Shown here: positions 6,705-13,906 of the stretch, one piece after another
How positions within the stretch are numbered: position 1 is the stretch's first letter
Layout: each line of letters begins with the position of its first letter
Virus record (IMG/VR): IMGVR_UViG_3300045051_000730
Location: 1-41,501 of that record
Origin: a virus
DNA length: 41,501 nt
Strand: one strand, 5' to 3'
Notes under the pieces: model-generated
Databases searched by the model: none
Told to the model about the DNA's origin: nothing
The model's input: only the letters and a program-made list of their open reading frames with translations
Position numbers and translations under genes: made by a program

Positions 6705-7645
6705 GAGTTGGGATCCTTCACGGTGACGGTGACGTAGCTGGTGGGTTTCACGACATAGCCGGCGCGATCGATCTTCTTGCCGATGAGCAGGCGGCCGTCG
6801 GCGAGCATGCCGACCTCGTGGTTGCCGAGCGCGGCGAGAAACTGTGCCTTGATGATGCCGCGCCGGGTCTCGGCCTCTTTGATCTCGCCCCTGAGACGCT
6901 CGTCGATGTCGGCGAGGGTGGTGAGCTCGTTGTTGCTGCGGAGGTCGATGGTGCTGCCCTTGGGCGCGGCGAACATCGCCTGGAGCACGGCGGCGTCCTC
7001 GGGGCTGGTCGGCTCGGGCGGAACGTGATTGTCGATGCGCTGCCAGAGCTCGGCGGCCAGGCGATAGAATTCTTGGATGACGCCGGGGTTAGGGTTGACC
7101 GGGACCAGGTGCAGCTGGATGCCGTGACCGACGACGAGCGCAGCGATCGCGGCCCAGTTGGCGCCGATGAGCTCGCGCTCGACCAGGGCCTGGATGGCGA
7201 TCCAGAGCGGTGGCTCGAGCTCGCCGGCGCTGTTGTGCCAGGAGCGTTTGAAGATCCCCGGCTCGACGCTCTTGACCTGGATGACGCCCCAGCCGGGACG
7301 GGCGGGGTCGGTGGCGGCGAGGTCGGGTGTCGCGCCGATGCGGCGCTTGACGTCACGGAGGTAGGTCTCGGGGCGCCAGATGTTCCAATCGGGGTACTTC
7401 TTTCGGAGCATGGTCTCGGCGACCGGCTCGAGCATGAGGCCGCGCTCCATGGCGTCGGACTGCTCGCCGCTCAGCTGCAGCGGCTGGCTCTTCTCCTGAT
7501 AGACCTGCAGGGCGCTGACGTAGGGATGCACGTTGAAGAGCGCGCCGGCTACCGACGCGGTGATGTCTTGGTGCCTTTCCGCGAGCCACTGCCAGCGGCT
7601 GGTGATGGGGATTTGATCGACCGCTGCTTCTGCTTCGCCTGCCAT
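6701..7645 (-). CDS. YqaJ/lambda-exonuclease-like viral recombinase
   Basis: 314 residues from the start at 7645, chosen because a perfect AAGGAG lies nine bases upstream; the longer start at 7690 has no ribosome site. The N-terminus has the YqaJ pattern: SVAGALFNVHPY, then GLMLEPVAETMLRKKYPDW (metal-ligand Glu), GATPDL (metal-ligand Asp) and GVIQVKS, where the usual E-x-K is Q-x-K, a variant seen in some RecB-like nucleases. Later GANWAAIAALV fits the family's substrate strand. It should resect duplex ends to load RecT. Its first 97 bp overlap the preceding gene in another frame. Confidence 0.8.
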   Translation of the reverse strand: MAGEAEAAVDQIPITSRWQWLAERHQDITASVAGALFNVHPYVSALQVYQEKSQPLQLSGEQSDAMERGLMLEPVAETMLRKKYPDWNIWRPETYLRDVKRRIGATPDLAATDPARPGWGVIQVKSVEPGIFKRSWHNSAGELEPPLWIAIQALVERELIGANWAAIAALVVGHGIQLHLVPVNPNPGVIQEFYRLAAELWQRIDNHVPPEPTSPEDAAVLQAMFAAPKGSTIDLRSNNELTTLADIDERLRGEIKEAETRRGIIKAQFLAALGNHEVGMLADGRLLIGKKIDRAGYVVKPTSYVTVTVKDPNS

Positions 7646-7899
7646 TCTCGTCGCTCCTTGACTGCTTGCGGGCTGTTGTCGTCGGGCCATTGGTCGCCGG
7701 CCCAGGCGCGTCGCGCCATGGGGTCTGATGCATCATATTCCCACATAGACCTGGCGATGTCTTCGTGGACCTCCTCGGCGGTCCACTCGACGGTTTCGCC
7801 GTCTTCGTTGCGGCCAATGATGGGAATGTCGGCGGGCGGATAGGCCACCTTCGTCCGGCGCAGCCGCCGGCGTCGAGCCTCCGCCCGCCAGTCTCTCAT
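7549..7899 (-). CDS. Unknown basic protein, 116 aa
   Basis: Start at 7899 overlaps the stop of the coiled-coil gene (7896). It opens with a very basic helix (RAEARRRRLRRTK) followed by an acidic middle (EDGETVEWTAEEVHEDIARS). The last third runs 97 bp into the exonuclease gene out of frame. The basic N-terminus suggests nucleic-acid contact. I do not recognise the family. The overlap is larger than elsewhere in the operon, so the true 3' end is less certain than the start. Confidence 0.55.
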   Translation of the reverse strand: MRDWRAEARRRRLRRTKVAYPPADIPIIGRNEDGETVEWTAEEVHEDIARSMWEYDASDPMARRAWAGDQWPDDNSPQAVKERREWQAKQKQRSIKSPSPAAGSGSRKGTKTSPRR

Positions 7900-8681
7900 C
7901 CGCGCACCGTGCCTTTCGCCGTCTCAAAGATTCGGACGCCGTCGAGCTCGCGGCCACCGTTGCGGATGAATTGCCGAATCGCCTGGTCGATGGTGGCGGT
8001 CGAGATGTACGGGCGGAGACGATCGAGCGGGATCTCGTCGTAGCTCGTGACCTCGTGGGTCCAGACCGAGCGGAGCGTCGAGAGGGCGCCGGTCGATGCC
8101 GAGCGGGTGCGAGCGCGTTCGGCCGGCTTAGCGGCCGCGGCCGCGGTCTCCTCAGCTGCCCTGGCGTCGGCGGCCTCGGCGACGACGCTGTGTTCCATGG
8201 CGTCGGCAATGGCCCTGGCGCGGTCCTTGGCTGCGGCTTCGTCGTTCGCCCGCCGGAGAGCCTCGGCCTCGCGCTTGCGCGCTTCCTCGGCCTCCTGGGC
8301 GGCCTTGGCGGCGGCCTCGCGCCGGCGTCGCGCCTCCTCGGCCGCGATGCGGTTGAGGTAGGCGGTGATCTCCTCGAGGAGCTCGCCGGCGATGCGGTCG
8401 AGGGCCGAGCCGATCGGGCCGAAGAATCCGTCGACGGCTCGCTCGCTCTGCAGATAAGGCGCCTTCTCCGCCGTGCGGGCGTTCTCTGCCCGCTTGGCGG
8501 TCTTGCGGATGTTGGCGACCAAGTCCGCGATGCGGTCGTGCTCCTCCTTGGTGGTGATCTCGAGGGGCAGCGCCGCGGCCTGGGCGTCGTAGTCGGCGAT
8601 CGCCAGGTTGAGGTCGTCGTAGTCGCGCGACAGGCGGTCGATGATCTCGATCGCGGGGTCGGGCTGGTTGGTGAGGTTCAT
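7896..8681 (-). CDS. Coiled-coil protein of phage RecT operons, 261 aa
   Basis: Long central coiled coil rich in Ala/Glu/Arg (residues about 90-180), followed by a C-terminal globular domain with VTSYDEIPLDRLRPY and ending IRNGGRELDGVRIFETA. This ending resembles a protein common beside recT in alphaproteobacterial prophages, where the tail reads roughly DGVRVWxEKEA. Function in that family is unknown to me. The constant linkage to recT/exonuclease suggests a recombination cofactor or nuclease inhibitor (Gam-like), which is inference. Stop and start overlaps on both sides show tight coupling. Confidence 0.65.
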   Translation of the reverse strand: MNLTNQPDPAIEIIDRLSRDYDDLNLAIADYDAQAAALPLEITTKEEHDRIADLVANIRKTAKRAENARTAEKAPYLQSERAVDGFFGPIGSALDRIAGELLEEITAYLNRIAAEEARRRREAAAKAAQEAEEARKREAEALRRANDEAAAKDRARAIADAMEHSVVAEAADARAAEETAAAAAKPAERARTRSASTGALSTLRSVWTHEVTSYDEIPLDRLRPYISTATIDQAIRQFIRNGGRELDGVRIFETAKGTVRG

Positions 8682-9076
8682 CGAAAATCCTCGTCGCTGA
8701 GCTGTTCACGAAGGCGTTGGCAGGCGAAATCGAATCCGGCCATGCCGTCCTGCTCGGCGGTGGCGCGGAAGGCGGCGATGACGGGGCCGAGAGCTTTCGC
8801 CAGCGGCTCCTTGGCGAGCATGATCTCGCCGGTCGACAAGCATTGCAATTCTATATCCATGCGGCCGACCAGGTGCTGGGCGGAGATGTCGACGAGCTCG
8901 CTGAAGACCTGGAGCAGGGCGGCGGCCTTCATGCACTCGACGGCGCGCTGGCCGTCGCCGTGGGGCGGCTTAGGCACCATGACGGCGGCGAGCTCCTGAA
9001 TGAAACGACCCCCGCGGCGGAGGTGCTCGCGGAGGTCTTCGGGGTAGTGCTGGGGCAGGGGTTTCGGTGTCAACAT
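8678..9076 (-). CDS. Helical protein of unknown function, 132 aa
   Basis: Start at 9076 is preferred: GAGAG lies upstream and it overlaps the preceding stop (ATGTTGA), whereas the in-frame extension to 9217 is Arg/Pro-rich antisense-like sequence. The protein appears all-helical, with Ala-rich helices (RAVECMKAAALLQVFSELV) and an acidic C-terminus. No motif recognised. Part of the leftward early operon, four genes from its promoter. Confidence 0.6.
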   Translation of the reverse strand: MLTPKPLPQHYPEDLREHLRRGGRFIQELAAVMVPKPPHGDGQRAVECMKAAALLQVFSELVDISAQHLVGRMDIELQCLSTGEIMLAKEPLAKALGPVIAAFRATAEQDGMAGFDFACQRLREQLSDEDFR

Positions 9077-9264
9077 GGGAAGGTTTTCTCTCTGTCGCTG
9101 TGGATCCGATCGAGCCGGCGGTAGTCGTGAGCGATCTGCTCGGCCATGCGCCGGCGGTAGTGAGCGCTGAGCAGAAGGTCGAGGTGAGGCGGCTTCCCCT
9201 TGAGGAAGATCGCCCACATGCGCTTGCCTTCGTGATTGTAGATTCGGCGGATGGCGTAGCTCAT
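9070..9264 (-). CDS. Small basic protein, 64 aa
   Basis: Starts at 9264 with an ATGA overlap with the upstream gene and ends inside the next start. Begins MSYAIRRIYNHEGKRMWAIF, a short beta-hairpin-like segment, then a basic helix rich in His/Arg/Tyr. No known motif. Could be nucleic-acid binding on charge alone. Confidence 0.6.
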   Translation of the reverse strand: MSYAIRRIYNHEGKRMWAIFLKGKPPHLDLLLSAHYRRRMAEQIAHDYRRLDRIHSDREKTFPC

Positions 9265-9437
9265 TTCCGGTAGTCCTCGTCGACTGCGGCGGCGAGGATC
9301 GTGACGAGGCGGAAGAGGAGCTCGTCGCGATCGGCTGGGCTCATGTCCATGAAATTGCCGAGGCGCTCGGGATCGACGGTGCGCTTCTGGCGCATGGCGT
9401 CGAGCACCTGCTTCGGCGTAGCGCTGGGGATTTTCAT
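9261..9437 (-). CDS. Small helical protein, 58 aa
   Basis: Starts at 9437, overlapping the stop of the first operon gene (ATGA), and overlaps the next start the same way. Composition: MKIPSATPKQ, then two predicted helices with MSPADRDELLFRLVTILAAA. The pattern of a short Pro segment plus a DRDELL helix resembles the 86-aa protein at 12113 (MTPETRVEFLWWVLQ), so the two may be related small regulators. Function unknown. Confidence 0.6.
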   Translation of the reverse strand: MKIPSATPKQVLDAMRQKRTVDPERLGNFMDMSPADRDELLFRLVTILAAAVDEDYRK

Positions 9438-9667
9438 CACCAGCCCCCCGACAGGTTGGCGCGCCACTTGTCGCGGATGTCGTCGGCTTCCTGGTCGCGC
9501 ACCTGTTGCTCGCACCAGCCGCTCTCCCAGCGGCGACGCTTACTCTTGTCGTCGGGGTAGAGATCGAAGCCGCCGGTGAACGGCACGCCATCGCGGAAAT
9601 CAGATTTGCCGCGGCCCTCGGCGTCGAGGAGCGCTTCGCGGCGATTGCGCTGCGCAATTGTAGGCAT
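9437..9667 (-). CDS. First gene of leftward operon, unknown, 76 aa
   Basis: Start at 9667 is followed by MPTIAQRNRREALLDAEGRG, and GGAAAGGAA lies upstream. It is the first gene after the predicted leftward promoter, with a leader of about 37 nt. The protein is highly charged, Arg/Asp/Trp-rich, without Cys pairs or membrane segments. No recognised family. First-expressed small charged proteins are often host-takeover factors, which is only an inference here. Confidence 0.6.
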   Translation of the reverse strand: MPTIAQRNRREALLDAEGRGKSDFRDGVPFTGGFDLYPDDKSKRRRWESGWCEQQVRDQEADDIRDKWRANLSGGW

Positions 9668-9689
9668 GACAGGTGGGTTCCTTTCCCGG

Positions 9690-9718
9690 TTACACTCTCT
9701 TCGCCCACCGAATATAAT
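9690..9718 (+). promoter_or_regulatory. Rightward sigma70-like promoter
   Basis: TTACAC at 9690-9695 and a perfect TATAAT at 9713-9718 are separated by 17 bp, in a region much richer in A/T than its surroundings. Expected start is near 9725. The two opposed promoters cannot both be occupied because the -10 boxes overlap at 9713-9716. Confidence 0.7.
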
Positions 9719-9739
9719 GCCGACCGCAATCTGATGCAA
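9711..9739 (-). promoter_or_regulatory. Leftward sigma70-like promoter
   Basis: On the minus strand TTGCAT (9739-9734) is followed after exactly 17 bp by TATATT (9716-9711). Expected start of transcription is near 9704, giving a short leader to the 9667 start codon. The -10 element shares bases with the rightward promoter's TATAAT. Confidence 0.6.
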
Positions 9740-9759
9740 TGAAAGTTGAGGTGCTCGGG

Positions 9760-10020
9760 ATGCCGGGGAAACCGTGGAAAGCCGCCAAGATCCTGGAAAT
9801 GATGGAGGGCAAGGCGACGGGTGGTAGCCTGGGCGAGCGGAGCCGCGCCTTTCGGGCGCGGAAGGGCCTATCGCAGCGGCGGCTCGCGGAGTTGGTCGGG
9901 GTTGATCAAGCAACCATCAGCCGGATCGAGAGTGGAAAGAACGTTGAGCTCGAGGTTGTCGTGAAGCTGCGAAAGTATTGGCGAGCTGACGTGCAAAACC
10001 AGGAGGACAGTAATGGCTAA
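9760..10020 (+). CDS. XRE-family helix-turn-helix regulator
   Basis: Start at 9760 is chosen because GAGG at 9748-9751 is spaced eight bases from it. The upstream in-frame ATG at 9739 has no ribosome site and lies only about 14 nt from the predicted transcript start. The product of 86 residues contains a Cro/CI-type HTH: RAFRARKGLSQRRLAELVGV, then DQATISRIESGKN as the recognition helix. There is no protease or dimerisation domain, so it is Cro-like in size. It is the first gene of the rightward operon and sits on the divergent promoter pair, so autoregulation and control of the leftward operon are likely. Confidence 0.8.
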   Translation: MPGKPWKAAKILEMMEGKATGGSLGERSRAFRARKGLSQRRLAELVGVDQATISRIESGKNVELEVVVKLRKYWRADVQNQEDSNG

Positions 10021-10519
10021 GCAAGCGAGAGAGAGGAAGGCGCCGAAGAAGGAGCGGCCGGCGTCGAATTACACGGTCGACCCCGGCACGTTCGACAAGT
10101 TCGTGCAGAGGATCCTGGAGGTCGAGGGCGACCGGCGAAAGCTACACTCCGAATACATGCTCGACTGCAAGAGTGTTGCAGAGGACCGGCGCGAGATCCT
10201 CAAGCAGGCGAAGAACGAGGGCATCGACCCGAAGCTGGTCCGCTTCGAGGTCGAGGACCGCATCTATCAGGCCGGCCGCAATGAGTTCATCGCATCGCTG
10301 TCGCCCGACCTGCAGCGCATCTGGCGCGAGATCCAGCCGCTGATCGGAACGTTTCCCGGCGAGGACGAGAATCAGTTGCGCGAGCGGTGGACGCGGGAGG
10401 GCGTGCCGACGGAAGAGCAAGAGCGTCGGCTCGCCGAGAGCGAAGCCGAATTCCAGGCGGCGGTGCGCCGCGGCGAGTTCTCACCGAACAAGAAGGCACC
10501 AGAAGCGCTCGGCCCTTAG
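10013..10519 (+). CDS. GapR/DUF2312-like helical protein (tentative), 168 aa
   Basis: Strong AGGAGG before the start at 10013, with an 8-bp overlap with the regulator. Residues 25-75 form a long helix resembling GapR: FVQRILEVEGDRRKLHSEY, then LKQAKNEGIDPKLVRFEVED, which parallels the family's AEAKGNGFD-x-K-x-x-R segment. GapR binds overtwisted AT-rich DNA ahead of forks in alphaproteobacteria. The match is partial, and the spacing between the two helices is longer than in chromosomal GapR. The C-terminal half is charged and unknown. Confidence 0.5.
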   Translation: MAKQARERKAPKKERPASNYTVDPGTFDKFVQRILEVEGDRRKLHSEYMLDCKSVAEDRREILKQAKNEGIDPKLVRFEVEDRIYQAGRNEFIASLSPDLQRIWREIQPLIGTFPGEDENQLRERWTREGVPTEEQERRLAESEAEFQAAVRRGEFSPNKKAPEALGP

Positions 10520-10539
10520 AGCGGCGGGGCTTGAGCGCG

Positions 10540-10571
10540 GGGGCGGGCGATCGCGGGGTGTCGTCCGCCCC
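10540..10571. terminator. G+C-rich stem-loop before the resolvase gene
   Basis: GGGGCGGGCGA (10540-10550) pairs with TCGTCCGCCCC (10561-10571) over 11 bp with one G-U pair and a 10-nt loop. It lies in the only real gap of this operon, and no T-run follows. Possible attenuator, terminator or RNA-processing site. Confidence 0.4.
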
Positions 10572-10585
10572 ACCAGAGGAGCGCA

Positions 10586-11119
10586 ATGTTTATCATCGGG
10601 CTGGACGTTGGTCGACGCATGGGCTTCGCCGAGGGCGAGGCCGGCAGCAAGCACCCGCACTCCGGCTCGGCGCAGCTCGGCAAGGTGCGCGCCGGCATCG
10701 ACGAATCCTTCGGCGAGCTTCTGCAGTGGCTGGACGACGCCTTCCGACGCCGGCGGCCCGACCTGGTGGCGGTCGAGGCGCCGCTCTCGCTACGGGCCTA
10801 CACGAAGCTAGGGACGGCCGAGGACGCGGTGCGAGCGGCCTATGGGCAGCACGCCATCATCGAGGCGATTTGCTGGCGCTGGGGCATCGAGCGGGTCGAG
10901 GTGCCGGTGCTCACCGTGCGCAAGCATTTCACCGGCAAGGCGAGCCATCGCGGGCGCGAGTTCGGCAAGGTCGCGGTGATCAGCCGGTGCATTCAGCTCG
11001 GCTACGTTGGGCGCGACGAGGACGACGACAATCGCTGCGACGCGCTGGCGGTGTGGGATTGGGCGAGCGCGACGATCGGGAAGAAGCCGCCGGAAGAGTT
11101 GGTGTTGTTCAATGCCTAG
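10586..11119 (+). CDS. RuvC-like Holliday-junction resolvase
   Basis: 177 residues with an RNase-H-fold nuclease pattern: GLDVGRRMGFA at the N-terminus supplies the first catalytic Asp, LVAVEAPLS gives the Glu, and DDDNRCDALAVWDW near residue 150 gives the final acidic pair. Phage RuvC-like enzymes cut four-way junctions and branched DNA before packaging. AGAGGAG lies before the start. The gene overlaps the next by eight bases (ATGCCTAG). It probably works with the RecT/exonuclease pair of the leftward operon. Confidence 0.75.
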   Translation: MFIIGLDVGRRMGFAEGEAGSKHPHSGSAQLGKVRAGIDESFGELLQWLDDAFRRRRPDLVAVEAPLSLRAYTKLGTAEDAVRAAYGQHAIIEAICWRWGIERVEVPVLTVRKHFTGKASHRGREFGKVAVISRCIQLGYVGRDEDDDNRCDALAVWDWASATIGKKPPEELVLFNA

Positions 11120-11603
11120 CTACCTGGAGCGCGTCGAGGCCAGCCAGGCGAAGACGAAGAAGATCTGCGCCTGGTTCGCCGACTATGGCTACCCGGTCGA
11201 GTACATTCCGCCGGTGCGGCTGCCGAACGGGGAGCTCGACCCGTACTATCGCGACGCCGGCGACATCAAGCTGTGGCTCGACGGCGGCGAGCTCGCCTAC
11301 ATCGAGGTGAAGGGGCTGTCGCGACCCTTCAGCGATGTGATCTGGCCGCCCTCGTTCCGGCACCGCGAGACGGGCCAGCGGCACATCTTCTGCAATCGCT
11401 CGAATATAATCGACGGCGGCAAGCTGGCCTACCTCTACGCCTCGGTCGACTGCACGATGACGTGGGTGGTGATTGTCTGTCGAGCGAGCCGGAGCGCCTG
11501 GTATCGCTACACGGAAGATCGGCCAGAGGGGCGCGAATACTATGCGTGTCCGATGATTTACGCGGCGATCAAGAGAATAGGTCACGAGGATCCGGGAGTT
11601 TGA
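11112..11603 (+). CDS. PD-(D/E)XK-like nuclease-fold protein, 163 aa
   Basis: Start at 11112 overlaps the resolvase stop; the longer in-frame ORF from 11007 lies within the resolvase. The region DAGDIKLWLDGGELAYIEVKG has the spacing of a PD-(D/E)XK core: Asp at the end of one strand, then E-V-K on the next. A basic RHRETGQRHIF segment follows. A VRR-NUC or endonuclease role in recombination is plausible. Assignment rests on this one motif and on position next to the RuvC-like gene. Confidence 0.5.
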   Translation: MPSYLERVEASQAKTKKICAWFADYGYPVEYIPPVRLPNGELDPYYRDAGDIKLWLDGGELAYIEVKGLSRPFSDVIWPPSFRHRETGQRHIFCNRSNIIDGGKLAYLYASVDCTMTWVVIVCRASRSAWYRYTEDRPEGREYYACPMIYAAIKRIGHEDPGV

Positions 11604-11604
11604 C

Positions 11605-12144
11605 ATGGGCGAAGCGAAGAACAAGGCGACCTCGCGCCTGGCGCAGGTGATGCAATGGCAGAAGGAGATCGAGCAGCTCGTCGCCCATGAGAAGTTGGGC
11701 GGGACCGACATCCGACTCGCCGCCTGCGCGATGCAGGTGCTCGGCAACTTCAAGCCGAGCGATGGCCAACGGACGGACGTGCAGCTCCGCGGCTACATGA
11801 ATTACATGGCGCGGGGCATGTGGAAGCACCGAGTGCCGGGAAGCTTCTTCCGGGTGCGGGCGGCGATCCGCGCGATCGGCGAGGACGACGAACTCAGCAA
11901 AGAGGTCGGCACCGTCCGCGATGAGAAGCAGGGGCTGCAGTTCAACTTCACCTACGACGACGCCTTGTGCGAATCGGTGGCCAAGGTCCGCGTCCGGGTC
12001 GTGCCCGACACCGACGAGATGCTCTTCATCGAGCCGAGGGATCTACTCAAGCAGCTCAAGCGTGAGCGCAAGATCCAGGCGCGCATCGACGCGATCCTGA
12101 AGGGAGACGAACATGAAGACTATGTCCGAGCAGATCGCGAATAG
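11605..12144 (+). CDS. Unknown protein, 179 aa
   Basis: Starts two bases after the preceding stop and overlaps the next gene by 32 bp. The N-terminal half is helical (LAQVMQWQKEIEQLV) with a central GMWKHRVPGSFFRVRAAIRA stretch. The C-terminal half is charged and ends in Lys/Arg-rich helices. No membrane segment or metal motif. In the replication/recombination part of the early operon. I do not recognise it. Confidence 0.65.
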   Translation: MGEAKNKATSRLAQVMQWQKEIEQLVAHEKLGGTDIRLAACAMQVLGNFKPSDGQRTDVQLRGYMNYMARGMWKHRVPGSFFRVRAAIRAIGEDDELSKEVGTVRDEKQGLQFNFTYDDALCESVAKVRVRVVPDTDEMLFIEPRDLLKQLKRERKIQARIDAILKGDEHEDYVRADRE

Positions 12145-12373
12145 ACCGCAGCCGCTCGATATCATCCAGGCTGGTCGCATGCGGCTCAAGGGCCAGGGGC
12201 TGGCCGAGGCGATGTTCCGCGACTTCCTGGCGATGACGCCCGAGACCCGCGTCGAGTTCCTGTGGTGGGTGCTGCAGGACATGGCCGCCGAGCAACAGCG
12301 GATGATGTCGGCCCTCACTATCCTCAGGCAGCAGATTGAGACGTTGACGAGACCTGCGCAGGGCAGCGCATGA
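12113..12373 (+). CDS. Small helical protein, 86 aa
   Basis: Starts at 12113 (GGGAG upstream inside the previous gene). Sequence features: AMFRDFLAMTPETRVEFLWW then a long Met/Gln-rich helix, probably forming a short coiled coil. The MTPETRVEFLWWVLQ part resembles MSPADRDELLFRLVT in the small protein at 9261 of the leftward operon, hinting at a shared family. It lies just before the replication initiator. Function unknown. Confidence 0.6.
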   Translation: MKTMSEQIANRPQPLDIIQAGRMRLKGQGLAEAMFRDFLAMTPETRVEFLWWVLQDMAAEQQRMMSALTILRQQIETLTRPAQGSA

Positions 12374-12401
12374 TGGGGTGTTTCAGCGGCGGAGATTCGG
12401 C

Positions 12402-13226
12402 ATGGCGCGCATTCGAACAATCAAGCCTGAGCTCTTCTCAAACGAGCAGCTTTGCACTCACGGAGCCCTTACCCGTTTGCTCTTCATTGGCCTCATAACC
12501 CAGGCCGACGACAAGGGACGCCTACCCCTTCGATGGTGGAAATTACGGCACGAAATCATGCCCGCCGACGACGTCGGAGAGCAGGAAATCATGGAGATGT
12601 TGCGAGAACTCCATGAGGCCGAGCTCATCACCATCTATGAGGTTGAAGGCAAACGATATATTCACGTTCGAACATTCAACGACCATCAGGTCATCAACCG
12701 TCCAACCCCATCGAAATTGCCGCCGCCACCAGGCCATCTCACGGAGCACTCACTGATCTCGCGCGCGCGCGTAGAACGGAACGGAAGGGAAGGGAAAGGA
12801 ACGGAAGGAACGGAAAGAACAACCACGGCTGAGGCCGTGCGACCGCAAGTCGATCGACCGGACGAAGAACCAGAGCTCGAGCTCGTCAACGATCAGCCCC
12901 ACGAACTCGCCGAGGATCCGCCCCCGCCGGCCGAGGAGCCCCGGCAAAGCGCGGGAGCGAATCCCGACGACCTGGCCGCGTTCGAGAACACGTGGAAGCT
13001 CTACACGTCGTTCGGCTCGCCCAATTCGAGCAAGTCGAACGCTCGGCGACGTTTCCTGAAGCTCGATGAGGTTGATCAGTTTCGCTGCTACACCGGCCTG
13101 CTGAAATACCGGCAGTGGTTCGTGGACGAGCGGAAGCGGCGACCTGATGCGATGGCGAAGCACCTCGAGACGTTCATCGATGCTCGTGGTTGGGAGGGTT
13201 ATTCACACCTGCCTGTGCCCGATTGA
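12402..13226 (+). CDS. Phage replication initiator-type winged-helix protein, 274 aa
   Basis: Start at 12402 has GGAG seven bases upstream; a GTG at 12378 is the longer option. The N-terminal MARIRTIKPELFSNEQL, then LTRLLFIGLITQADDKGRLP, is the typical opening of phage replication proteins with a winged helix that binds the origin. A basic/proline linker follows, encoded partly by the purine-rich repeats at 12774-12822. The C-terminal domain (about residues 190-270, FENTWKLYTSFGSPNSSK onward) resembles a loader-type domain seen in such initiators. A DnaA-box-like TTATTCACA lies near the end of the gene. Confidence 0.7.
   Translation: MARIRTIKPELFSNEQLCTHGALTRLLFIGLITQADDKGRLPLRWWKLRHEIMPADDVGEQEIMEMLRELHEAELITIYEVEGKRYIHVRTFNDHQVINRPTPSKLPPPPGHLTEHSLISRARVERNGREGKGTEGTERTTTAEAVRPQVDRPDEEPELELVNDQPHELAEDPPPPAEEPRQSAGANPDDLAAFENTWKLYTSFGSPNSSKSNARRRFLKLDEVDQFRCYTGLLKYRQWFVDERKRRPDAMAKHLETFIDARGWEGYSHLPVPD
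12774..12822 (+). repeat. Iteron-like purine tract inside the initiator gene (candidate origin)
   Basis: An uninterrupted stretch of almost only A and G built from repeats of the type GGAAC/GGAAG (for example GAACGGAACGGAAGGG) follows twelve alternating C/G bases at 12760-12771. It encodes the linker RNGREGKGTEGTER. Lambda-type phages carry their origin iterons inside the initiator gene, and this has the same placement. Origin function is inferred. Confidence 0.5.
13199..13207 (+). promoter_or_regulatory. DnaA-box-like site
   Basis: TTATTCACA matches the TTATNCACA consensus exactly and lies near the 3' end of the replication initiator gene, about 380 bp from the purine repeats. One isolated box is suggestive only. 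Confidence 0.35.
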
Positions 13227-13282
13227 CGGCGAGGTGGAATCGGGTCCAACCTCGATGGTTCAGCGAGCGAGACGAGGCGACG

Positions 13283-13906
13283 ATGAGCGACCAGGTGGCA
13301 ACCGATGCTGCAGCTATCGAAAACAATTTCCTCGACCGGATTGCCGGCGCCATGCCTGGCCCTGCCAAGGGCGTCGACCTTGCCGCCTTGGCTCGATGGC
13401 TCGCCGAGCAAGTCGAGGGCCGCTGCCCCGACGTCCCGCACCTCCGTCGAGCCGCCGACGCGGTCATTTCGCTCAGTTCCAAGCGCTGGCCCTCCAACTC
13501 GGTTTTCGTCGAGGCGCTGACCCAGCAGCCTGGCACCAGGCCACGCTCTGCCGAGGTCCACTGGAAGCCAGGCCTCAAGCCACCACACGCCACCGACCAG
13601 CAGTGGGCGCAGGCCTACGAGCGGCAGCAGCAAGCCGCTCGACGGTTCGTGCGCCAGGATCTCGAGGCCCGTGAGCTCGGCCTGAAGGCGTGCCGGGAGG
13701 ACTGGGCGAACGCCTACTGGTTCTGGCTCATCGAGCATGGTCGCCTGCCCTCGCCGGACGAGCAGCGGCGCCTGATCAACATCACTCGCGAGAACGAGCG
13801 CGACCTCGAAAACATGGATGGCCGCCTGGGCGCGCGAGCCGCTAGTCTGCGCTCGCTGCACGATGAGATGCAGACCAGGGCGCGGAAGGAGCTCGGCTGT
13901 CCATGA
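13283..13906 (+). CDS. Unknown protein downstream of initiator, 207 aa
   Basis: Start at 13283 is behind GAGGCGACG and follows a 56-bp gap; an in-frame ATG at 13190 would overlap the initiator and lacks a ribosome site. The N-terminal 60 residues are helical (LAALARWLAEQVEG, then HLRRAADAVISLS). The C-terminal 100 residues are a long Glu/Arg-rich helix, probably coiled. Position right after an initiator is where helicase loaders are often found, but there is no Walker motif, so an ATPase loader is excluded. Confidence 0.6.
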   Translation: MSDQVATDAAAIENNFLDRIAGAMPGPAKGVDLAALARWLAEQVEGRCPDVPHLRRAADAVISLSSKRWPSNSVFVEALTQQPGTRPRSAEVHWKPGLKPPHATDQQWAQAYERQQQAARRFVRQDLEARELGLKACREDWANAYWFWLIEHGRLPSPDEQRRLINITRENERDLENMDGRLGARAASLRSLHDEMQTRARKELGCP

